A stretch of DNA of 64,000 nt from Leptotrichia sp. HSP-536. GTDB taxonomy: Bacteria > Fusobacteriota > Fusobacteriia > Fusobacteriales > Leptotrichiaceae. The stretch covers positions 124,001 through 188,000 of the forward strand of contig NZ_CP165647.1 in assembly GCF_041199985.1 (NCBI RefSeq), given 5' to 3'. A program made the position numbers and the translations under genes. Under the pieces are notes generated by a model. It did no database searches, was not told the origin of the DNA, and saw only the letters and a list, made by a program, of their open reading frames with translations. Shown here one piece after another: positions 10,675-17,143 of the stretch. Position 1 is the first letter of the stretch; each line of letters begins with the position of its first letter.

Positions 10675-12678
10675 ATGAAAAAATCTGTGAGTTTAAAATT
10701 AATTGTTTTTAGTTTTCTTTTAGTTGCTGGTAGTGTTGCTTATTCAGCACCAGTCATTGGTCCAGGAACTGCTACTGGTAGTACAGTAGCAGGAGTTGAT
10801 AATGAAGCTACTGAAAGCTATAGTTCTGCTTTTGGAAATCAAAATAAAGCTAGTGGAGTGAGTAGTTCTGCTTTTGGATTTCGAAATAAAGCTAGTGGAG
10901 TGAATAGTTCTGCTTTTGGTTTTGATAATAAAGCTACTAAAAACTATAGTTCTGCTTTTGGAAATCAAAATAAAGCTAGTGAAGTGAATAGTTCTGCTTT
11001 TGGTTTTAATAATGCAGGCACTGGAGTGAGTAGTTCTGCTTTTGGTTTTAGTAATACAGCCGCTGGAATGAATAGTTCTGCTTTTGGTTTTAATAATACA
11101 GCCACTGGAATAAATAGTTCTGCTATTGGATATCAAAATGAAACCAGTGGAGTGATTAGTTCTGCTTTTGGATTTCGAAATAAAGCTAGTGGTAAAAATA
11201 GTTATGCTATTGGATATCAAAATGAAGCTACTGAAAGCTATAGTTCTGCTTTTGGAACTCAAAATAAAGCTAGTGGTAAAAATAGTTCTGCTTTTGGAAT
11301 TGTTAATACAGCTAGTGGTATTAATAGTTCTACTGTTGGAACTGTTAATACAGCTAGTGGTAAAAATAGTTCTGCTTTTGGAAGTCAATATAAAGTCACT
11401 GGTGAAGCTTCTGGTGCTTTTGGTGTTGGAAAAGCTAATTGGAATAATACAACACAAGTATTTGATTATGACTATGTAAATGAAGGTAAAAATTCATATA
11501 TGTTTGGTAATTATAATAAAATAGCTGCTGGTACTCAAAATAACTTTATCTTAGGTAATAATGTTTCTATTGGTAGTGGTATTAATAATTCGGTTGGTTT
11601 AGGAAATGGCTCTACTGTTTCTTCTTCTAATGAAGTTTCTGTTGGTTCTGCAACTCTAAAAAGAAAAATAACTAATGTTGCTGATGGAGAAGTTTCTGCT
11701 ACTTCTACTGACGCTGTTACTGGTAAGCAATTATACAATGGAGATGGAATTAATACTGCTGCTTGGAAAACTAAACTAGGTATTGGTTCTGGTGGTAGTG
11801 GAATAGCTAACTCTGCTACTGGTATTGGAAGTACAGGACTTGGTATTGATAACACTGTTACTGGTGATTATTCTACTACTGTCGGTTATAAAAATAAAGT
11901 TACTGGTAATCATTCTGGTGCTTTTGGAGACCCTAATGTTGTTACTGGTAATGGTTCTTATGCCTTTGGTAATGATAACAATATAGCTGGTGATAATAAC
12001 TTTGTTTTAGGTAATAATGTTAATATTGGAGCTGGTATCAAAAATTCAGTAGCTCTTGGTAATAATTCTGTTGTTTCATCTTCTAATGAAGTATCTGTTG
12101 GTAGTAAAGGTAAAGAAAGAAAAATAACTAATGTAGCTGATGGGGAAGTTTCTGCTACTTCTACTGATGCTGTTACTGGTAGACAATTATATAAAGTTAT
12201 GCAAAATTCAGGTACAACAGGTATAGAAAATTTAAGAAATGAAGTTAATGAAAAGATTGATAATGTTAAAGATGAAGTTAATCATGTCGGTTCATTAAGT
12301 GCTGCTCTTGCTGGCTTGCATCCTATGCAATATGACCCTAAGGCTCCTGCACAAGTTATGGCTGCATTAGGACACTATAAAAATAAACAAGCTGTTGCTG
12401 TTGGAGCAAGTTATTATTTCAATGATAGATTTATGATGAGTGCTGGTGTTGCTCTTGGTAGTGAAAAAAGAGTAAAGAGTATGGCTAATGTTGGTTTCAC
12501 TGTAAAACTTGGTAAGGGTAGTGGAGTTACTTATGAGGAAGCTCCTCAATACACTATTCTAGATGAAGTTAAGAGATTGACTGTTGAAAATAATAAACAA
12601 GCTAAAGAAAATCAGGAATTAAAAGAAAGAGTTAAAAATCTTGAAGAAAAATTAGAAATGTTGTTAAAAAATAAATAA
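10675..12678 (+). CDS. Trimeric autotransporter adhesin (YadA-like)
   Basis: This is a 667-residue surface protein. It begins with a signal peptide (about residues 1-25, cut after AYSA). A head of about 14-15 tandem 14-residue left-handed beta-roll repeats follows (SSAFGxxNKASG pattern, residues about 45-245). There are two neck modules (ITNVADGEVSATSTDAVTG, near 325-345 and 482-502), a second short head section, a coiled-coil stalk (VNEKIDNVKDEVN) and a YadA-type beta-barrel anchor (about 540-620). Unlike classical YadA, the chain continues for about 45 residues of Glu/Lys-rich coiled coil after the barrel. It should form trimers in the outer membrane and mediate attachment. Expression may vary through the upstream T tract. 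Confidence 0.93.
   Translation: MKKSVSLKLIVFSFLLVAGSVAYSAPVIGPGTATGSTVAGVDNEATESYSSAFGNQNKASGVSSSAFGFRNKASGVNSSAFGFDNKATKNYSSAFGNQNKASEVNSSAFGFNNAGTGVSSSAFGFSNTAAGMNSSAFGFNNTATGINSSAIGYQNETSGVISSAFGFRNKASGKNSYAIGYQNEATESYSSAFGTQNKASGKNSSAFGIVNTASGINSSTVGTVNTASGKNSSAFGSQYKVTGEASGAFGVGKANWNNTTQVFDYDYVNEGKNSYMFGNYNKIAAGTQNNFILGNNVSIGSGINNSVGLGNGSTVSSSNEVSVGSATLKRKITNVADGEVSATSTDAVTGKQLYNGDGINTAAWKTKLGIGSGGSGIANSATGIGSTGLGIDNTVTGDYSTTVGYKNKVTGNHSGAFGDPNVVTGNGSYAFGNDNNIAGDNNFVLGNNVNIGAGIKNSVALGNNSVVSSSNEVSVGSKGKERKITNVADGEVSATSTDAVTGRQLYKVMQNSGTTGIENLRNEVNEKIDNVKDEVNHVGSLSAALAGLHPMQYDPKAPAQVMAALGHYKNKQAVAVGASYYFNDRFMMSAGVALGSEKRVKSMANVGFTVKLGKGSGVTYEEAPQYTILDEVKRLTVENNKQAKENQELKERVKNLEEKLEMLLKNK
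10813..11400 (+). repeat. Tandem 42-bp repeats in the adhesin head
   Basis: Fourteen consecutive 42-base units encode the 14-residue head repeats. Several are almost identical (for example the units ending CAAAATAAAGCTAGT), while others differ at a few positions. Repeat number can change by recombination or slippage without breaking the frame, which would lengthen or shorten the adhesin head. This is not a CRISPR: the units abut with no spacers. Confidence 0.9.
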
Positions 12679-12710
12679 TTTTATATTCTTTAGATAGATT
12701 GTATAATAAA

Positions 12711-12751
12711 ATGCAACAAATTTATATTAATTTGCAGCAGTTCTTTTTTTT
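12711..12751 (+). terminator. Intrinsic terminator after the adhesin gene
   Basis: A hairpin with CAAATT / AATTTG arms lies just after the stop and is followed by a run of T (TTCTTTTTTTT). It would end the adhesin mRNA before the VOC gene, whose own -10 (TATAAT near 12785-12790, preceded by TGC) follows. Confidence 0.6.
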
Positions 12752-12826
12752 ATTATTTATAATAAGAAAGAAAGTAAATTTATGCTATAATGATAATAAA
12801 TAAAAATTAATTTATAGGAGGATTTT

Positions 12827-13213
12827 ATGTATATAGAACACATAGCAATGTATGTAAATGATTTAGAAAAAACGAGAGAATTTTATGAAAAATATTTTGA
12901 AGCAAGGGCAAATGATAAATATCATAATAAAAATACTGGATTACAGACTTATTTCTTAAGTTTTCCAGACAGTGAAGTAAGGCTTGAAATAATGTCACGT
13001 CCTGAACTTACGGAAAGAAAGGATAAAATAATGAATGAAGGCTTTATCCATCTTGCTTTTAGCGTTGGAAACAAAGAGAATGTTGATAAATTGACAAAAA
13101 GACTTGTAAATGATGGATTTAGATGTTTAAGCGGTCCTAGAACGACTGGAGATGGGTATTATGAGAGCGTTATAGAGGATTGTGAAGGGAATTTGATTGA
13201 AATAACGGAATAG
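12827..13213 (+). CDS. VOC-family (glyoxalase/bleomycin-resistance-like) protein
   Basis: This complete 128-residue protein has the paired beta-alpha-beta-beta-beta fold of the vicinal oxygen chelate superfamily. The first module begins IEHIAMYVNDLEKTREFYEKYF, and the second has GFIHLAFSVGNKENVDKL and ends DCEGNLIEITE. Metal-ligand candidates are His5 (EHIAM), the Glu in VRLEIM, His in FIHLAF and the Glu in NLIEI. The substrate is not predictable. An AGGAGG site precedes the ATG. A truncated relative lies on the other side of the adhesin gene. Confidence 0.85.
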   Translation: MYIEHIAMYVNDLEKTREFYEKYFEARANDKYHNKNTGLQTYFLSFPDSEVRLEIMSRPELTERKDKIMNEGFIHLAFSVGNKENVDKLTKRLVNDGFRCLSGPRTTGDGYYESVIEDCEGNLIEITE

Positions 13214-13274
13214 CATTAATTTTATACTTCAACAGGCAGGCGATAGATTAGTATTAAATTTTAACAATACCTAG

Positions 13275-13316
13275 AAAGAAGTTTCCTACTTTTACAAGTG
13301 GGAATAGTTCACTAAA
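13275..13316 (+). mobile_element. Possible right-end hairpin of an IS200/IS605 remnant
   Basis: The hairpin TTCCTACTT / AAGTGGGAA followed by TAGTTCACT closely resembles the right end after the TnpB remnant (34379-34412: CTCCCGCTT / AAGCGGGAG then TAGTTCACT). No transposase coding sequence remains here. Confidence 0.45.
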
Positions 13317-13338
13317 TATAATAGATATAATAAAACAA

Positions 13339-13423
13339 ATAAGAAAAAATATTTTTATCCGTATTTGAAGCATAAAAAGACGAAAAAAATACTTCAGTCT
13401 TAATTGATTGGGGTATTTTTTTT
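13339..13423 (+). ncRNA. Small-RNA copy 1 (orphan copy of the RNA at 16761)
   Basis: This sequence aligns along its whole length with 16761-16846. It has a 5' hairpin (ATAAGAA / TTTTTAT), an open middle (TCCGTATTTGAAGCATAAAA) and a terminator hairpin (arms at 13383-13399 and 13406-13422, ending in T8). Differences in the stems keep the pairing (C to T giving G-T pairs), which supports a real RNA structure. A TATAAT at 13326-13331 could start it, though no good -35 is visible. No toxin-like peptide follows; the sugar acetyltransferase does. Confidence 0.6.
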
Positions 13424-13432
13424 AGATATAAT
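13404..13432 (+). promoter_or_regulatory. Promoter overlapping the sRNA copy 1 terminator, reading into maa
   Basis: TTGATT (13404-13409), 17 bases, TATAAT (13427-13432). The -35 box lies in the terminator hairpin of the upstream RNA. The start would be near 13439, with about 75 bases of leader before the acetyltransferase gene. Confidence 0.6.
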
Positions 13433-13514
13433 TATGAAAAAAGAATTTGGGAAATAAAAGGGAAGTGTGTTAAAATGAGGATAGAAATAGAGATAGTTGG
13501 GAAGGGCGAATGAA

Positions 13515-14063
13515 ATGACTGAAAAAGAAAAAATGTTAGCAGGAATGATTTATGATGCGAATTACGATGATGAACTTTTGAAGGAAAGGACGATAGCGAA
13601 GGATTTGTGTTTTGAGTATAATTATTTGATAAAACCCTCAGAAGTTGAAAAACAGAATGAAATTTTAAAAAAATTATTTGGAAAAACGAAAGAAAATTTT
13701 ACGGTAACAGCGCCATGGTATAATATCGAACTTGGAGAAAATTTTTACAGTAATCATAATGTTGTGATTCTGGATGGAGCAAAGGTAACATTTGGAGATA
13801 ATGTATTTATTGCACCGAATTGCGGATTTTATACAGCGGGACATCCTTTGGACAGTGAGCGGAGAAATGCTGGTCTTGAGTATGCGAAGCCAATAACTGT
13901 TGGGAATAATGTGTGGTTTGGAGCTGGAGTTCATGTGATGCCAGGAGTTACAATTGGAAATGATGTTGTAATTGCGGCGGGAAGCGTTGTTACGAAGGAT
14001 ATTTCAGATGGAGTTGTAGCAGCTGGTGTTCCATGTAAAGTTGTAAAAAAGATAACAGAATAG
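13515..14063 (+). CDS. maa: Maltose/galactoside O-acetyltransferase family protein
   Basis: This 182-residue acyltransferase of the left-handed beta-helix (hexapeptide repeat) class has the Maa/LacA/NodL N-terminal domain (MTEKEKMLAGMIYDANYDDEL). Hexapeptide turns include VTFGDNVFIAPNCGFYTAGHP and VGNNVWFGAGVHVMPGVTIG. The catalytic His is in YTAGHP. It transfers acetyl from acetyl-CoA to a sugar, and the exact sugar is not predictable. I start at 13515 because GGGAAGGG (13499-13506) is well placed for it; an upstream TTG at 13497 would overlap that site. A 12-codon frame (13475-13513) precedes it and may be a leader peptide or chance. Confidence 0.88.
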   Translation: MTEKEKMLAGMIYDANYDDELLKERTIAKDLCFEYNYLIKPSEVEKQNEILKKLFGKTKENFTVTAPWYNIELGENFYSNHNVVILDGAKVTFGDNVFIAPNCGFYTAGHPLDSERRNAGLEYAKPITVGNNVWFGAGVHVMPGVTIGNDVVIAAGSVVTKDISDGVVAAGVPCKVVKKITE

Positions 14064-14153
14064 AAGATTTGCTAAATAAAAATTTTGATTGCTTAATTTT
14101 ATGGGCTTTTACAAATGATAAAACAGCAGAATAAGGAGGTAAAAAGATTTTAA

Positions 14154-15155
14154 GTGATATTTAAAATTAAAAAAAATAAATGCTACGAAAGATTTGCCCT
14201 TATTAGCAAGTTTAGCGATGGCAGTGCCGATATTAATAGGACTATTGTCAAATAATCTAAAATTAGGCATGACGGCTTCATTAGTGGCGATTATGGTTGT
14301 ATATTTTCCATTGGAAGGTTCGTTTTCTGAAAAAATATTAATGCTAATAAGCTGTTCATTTGGATTTATATCAGTATACACGATAGGATTGATTTTTAGC
14401 TTTAATAGAATAATTTCGGTTATAGTATTTGGAATCACGGTAGGAATTATTCATTGGACAGTTTCACACTTTAAATTAAAACCGCCAAAAGATTTCTTTT
14501 TTGTAATGTTATGTTCAACTGCTATTTCAATCCCACATCAAACAATACCTAAAATTGCAGAAAATATAGGTTACTTAACTTTTGGAACGTTGTCAACTTG
14601 TCTGATAGTCTTTTTATACTGTTTAATTGTTAGAAAAAAATCCAGTTTGAATAAAACTGTGGATATTCCTCATGTTCCATTAGAAATACGAAAGAATGTT
14701 ATAGAGTCGATTATATTTGGAGTATTTTTAAGCATAGCCTAGGAGCAGGATACTGTCTGAACTTTGCAAATCCATAATGGGTGGCAGTTGCCTGTGTTGC
14801 GGTAATGCAAGGAAGTTCGACTCAGCACATTTTTCAAAGAAGTATTCAAAGAATTATAGGAACACTGATAGGAGTTATTTTTTGCTGGGGAATACTTTTA
14901 TTAATAAATAATCCGTGGGAGATATGCGTCCTCATAATAATATTTCAATTTATCGTAGAATATTTAGTTCCTAGAAATTATGGAATAGCAATGATTTTTA
15001 TAACTCCACTTACAATTTTTTTATCAGAAGCAGGTACACTATTCACAAAAAGCCCTTCTTTGTTTGTCGAAGGAAGACTCTTTAATACAATAGCAGGTTC
15101 TTTAATAGGAATTATAGGTGGATATGTTGTGTATCATGAAAAGTTTAGAGAATGA
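14154..15155 (+). pseudogene. FUSC/aromatic-exporter-like membrane protein, broken
   Basis: Two pieces of one polytopic membrane protein are visible: 14194-14742 (LPLLASLAMAVPILIG to FGVFLSIA) and 14781-15155 (VAVACVAVMQGSSTQHIFQR, with GTLIGVIFCWG). Between them the sequence reads LGAGYCLNFANP in the second frame, so a one-base shift near 14740 and a nonsense codon TAA at 14775-14777 (in place of a likely Tyr before WVAV) split it. The N-terminus also runs through an A8 tract with no clear start, although AGGAGGT lies at 14134-14140. The family exports aromatic acids or similar compounds. It is very probably non-functional. Confidence 0.75.
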
Positions 15156-15185
15156 TTTAACTTGTGTTCGTTATTTAATAAAAAA

Positions 15186-16709
15186 GATAGAGTAAAAAAT
15201 ATAGGGGCAGTCATTAAATACCACAACAAATCTTTTTTGACTGCTTTTTTTAAAATATTTTACTTTGTGATATTTCTTTCAAAACTTCCCTAATCGGACA
15301 TTCTCCTCCTCTCAAATATAGCATATTTGTGCTTTTTCCTGTTTCATTAACAATTTCTGGCAAGCATTCCATCTCTATTACCTTTTCTAGTGAACTCGTT
15401 CTTTTGCCGCTAAAGTACAGTTCATACGCCTTTTCCCTGTTTTTTCCATAGTTTGCAAAGAAAGTGTGGTATAACGCTCTTGCCTTCATCTTTCTTCTTG
15501 AAAATGCTTTGCTTTTGGCCTACTTGATAGAAATCTTGAGCATTCGTGGGATACAAGGGCTTCCGTCCTTGAGCCTATGTAGTCCTCCTTGGTGTATATT
15601 CTTCTTATCTTCTCATACTGGTTAAGCAGCATCTTCGTCTGGTCTTTTCTTCTCTGACTTACATTCTCCTTTTCCTTGAAATTTTCATAAAAGTTTTCAA
15701 GTTCTTTAAAATCGTCTCCCTTTAGCCATCTGTAAAGATTTTTTGATATTTCCTTGTCCCTTTTAGAAATTTCATCTATGGCTTTTACTAAATGGAACTT
15801 GTCATAGATGTGTATTGGCTTGTAAATTCCAAGCTCTCTTACAAAGCTGTCTATCCATATTCCTCCATCAGAGTTCACAATTAGTTTCTTTTTGTCCATA
15901 TTGTATCTTTTTTCAAGATAGTTAAGTACATACTCCGACACTTATCAAGCGATACGGGCAGGAAACATTATTGTGTGCTTGTCAATGAGTTTATTCCTGT
16001 CTCTGCAGATTTCCTCAATTCCACGATGTATTACAGCCATCCTCATGTATGTATTTTTACTTCTTCTACACTTCATATGATCTTCATCAATCTCCATATA
16101 TACTGGTGAATTATCATCTCTTTCAAATCTTTCAATATCAAGTTTCGGCATTTGAAAAGAATTGACAAGATTATACACGGTAGTCCTTGAAACACCGTAA
16201 GTTTTTGCAAGAAATGAAGCTGTAGTATGCTGATATTCAAAAAGTATAGTAAAAATCAGCTCCTCAGAAAGCCGTCTATACCGCTTAAGTCCAATTTTTT
16301 CATCAATGTAATAGTGAGAATGCCTGTTTTTTTGTTTACATATTTTCGACGTTCAAAAGTTACATCTCCGAAGGCAGTAGTAACAGTTCTTTTAACAAAT
16401 CCTTTGCTTTTAAACTTATCTTTTCTTTCATTGGAATGAAAGAAGTAATCATCAGCTCTTTTGACATAAACTCTAAATAGCATTTCAAAAGCTTTTGTGA
16501 CAAACAGCTTAAACTGCTGCTCAAACGGAAGTCTGAAAGAAAAAATATTTTTAAGAAAAGTCTTTACAAGTGAAGAAAAATTTGATATTCTAATCATAGA
16601 GGGAACCACCTTTCAATAGGATTTGGCGATTATATTGTAACTGGTTTCCTCTTTTTTGTTAATTTGAAATTTAATTAAATTTATTTGCCCCTATATTTTT
16701 TACTCTGTC
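15186..16709 (-). mobile_element. ISLre2-family insertion sequence, about 1524 bp, decayed
   Basis: The inverted repeats are 15186-15209 and 16686-16709 (24 bases, one mismatch; outer part GAC/TAGAGTAAAAAATATAG). The same nine bases AATAAAAAA flank both sides (15177-15185 and 16710-16718), a 9-bp target duplication as expected for ISLre2. It landed between the broken FUSC-like gene and the promoter of the small RNA at 16761. The transposase inside is broken. Confidence 0.9.
15250..16609 (-). pseudogene. ISLre2 (UPF0236) transposase, broken
   Basis: The minus-strand coding sequence is spread over 16609-16256, 16178-15945, 15941-15486 and 15489-15250. It needs at least two frameshifts and contains an in-frame stop near 15943. 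Family features remain: TVTTAFGDVTFERRKYVNK at the N-terminus, YMEIDEDHMKCRR, LIVNSDGGIWIDSF (catalytic-core region) and the C-terminal SRTEALVSHECSRFLSSRP. Full length would be about 450 residues. No active transposase can be made. Confidence 0.85.
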
Positions 16710-16725
16710 AATAAAAAAATAAGAT

Positions 16726-16754
16726 TTGAATAATTAAAATAAGTATGGTATAAT
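16726..16754 (+). promoter_or_regulatory. Promoter of the small RNA at 16761
   Basis: TTGAAT (16726-16731), exactly 17 bases, then TGG-TATAAT with the -10 at 16749-16754. Transcription should begin near 16761. It lies 16 bases outside the ISLre2 end and its target duplication. Confidence 0.75.
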
Positions 16755-16760
16755 AAATTA

Positions 16761-16846
16761 AATAAGAAGAAATATTCTTATCCACATTTGAATTGTAAAA
16801 AGGCGAAAAAAATACTCTTATCTTAATTGATAGGGGTATTTTTTTA
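16761..16846 (+). ncRNA. Small RNA, candidate type I antitoxin
   Basis: The RNA of about 85 bases has a 5' hairpin (ATAAGAA / TTCTTAT, 16762-16781), an unpaired middle TCCACATTTGAATTGTAAAA (16781-16800) and a strong terminator hairpin (AAAAAAATAC...GTATTTTTTT, 16806-16846). The middle can pair with the leader of the next gene: its complement ACAATT-C-AAATGTGGA matches ACAATT-TA-AAATGTGGA at 16877-16893, ending in the ribosome-binding site. That is 15 pairs around a small internal loop. It would block translation of the downstream hydrophobic peptide. Confidence 0.65.
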
Positions 16847-16855
16847 TGTTATAAT
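16827..16855 (+). promoter_or_regulatory. Promoter of the candidate toxin gene, overlapping the sRNA terminator
   Basis: TTGATA (16827-16832), 17 bases, TATAAT (16850-16855). The -35 box is part of the preceding terminator hairpin, so RNA and peptide are separate tandem transcripts. The start would be near 16862. Confidence 0.7.
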
Positions 16856-16909
16856 AGCGTGAGGTTTCGCCGCCTCACAATTTAAAATGTGGAAGGGAGG
16901 TGCCAAGTT

Positions 16910-16984
16910 ATGATTAACAGGGACTTTCTAGTTTTTATTATTCCAGTTGTACTTTTGTATTTCTGGTTTAATAAGACTAAATAG
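16910..16984 (+). CDS. Small hydrophobic peptide, candidate type I toxin
   Basis: This is a 24-residue peptide with charged ends (MINRD at the start, NKTK at the end) around one membrane-spanning core, FLVFIIPVVLLYFWF, that contains a Pro. A very strong site GGAAGGGAGGTG (16891-16902) lies 7 bases before the ATG. The size, core and charge pattern resemble membrane-damaging toxins of the Fst/Ldr/TxpA kind, but I see no clear family match. The mRNA leader has a GTGAGG/CCTCAC hairpin (16859-16878). The octamer GCCTCACA occurs both there (16872-16879) and in the terminator (17014-17021), so the 3' arm could also pair with the 5' end and keep the mRNA inert. The upstream RNA is complementary to the leader. 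Confidence 0.6.
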   Translation: MINRDFLVFIIPVVLLYFWFNKTK

Positions 16985-17012
16985 AAGCTGTTAATTCCTC
17001 CTTGAATATTTC

Positions 17013-17045
17013 AGCCTCACAGGTTAGTACCTGTGGGGTTTTTAT
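17013..17045 (+). terminator. Intrinsic terminator of the candidate toxin mRNA
   Basis: Arms CCTCACAGGT and ACCTGTGGGG enclose loop TAGT and are followed by TTTTTA. The mRNA would be about 185 bases long. The 3' arm (TGTGGGG) can alternatively pair with CCTCACA in the leader. Confidence 0.85.
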
Positions 17046-17143
17046 ATAATTAAGGGAAAAAGTTGGGAAATAGAGATAGTATGTGGTAAAATTATGATAG
17101 AAATAATAATGTTAAAAAAGATTATTGGGAGGGAGTGTAAAAG

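Noticed and set aside
10813..11400. Possible CRISPR array because of regular repeats
   Set aside because: The units abut each other with no unique spacers and encode a known adhesin head repeat.
10744..11457. Long open frame on the minus strand across the adhesin repeats (237 codons)
   Set aside because: It is an open frame created by the tandem 42-bp units read in antisense; composition is Ser/Thr/Ile-only repeats, with no start site or RBS.
11168..11479. Second open frame on the plus strand inside the adhesin repeats
   Set aside because: It exists only because the 42-bp units lack stops in that frame; the product is a Leu/Val-rich artefact.
17024..17143. Antisense RNA promoter opposing the candidate toxin mRNA, as in Fst systems
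   Set aside because: No -35/-10 pair with proper spacing was found on the minus strand, and the terminator has no T run in that direction; the upstream tandem RNA is a better candidate.
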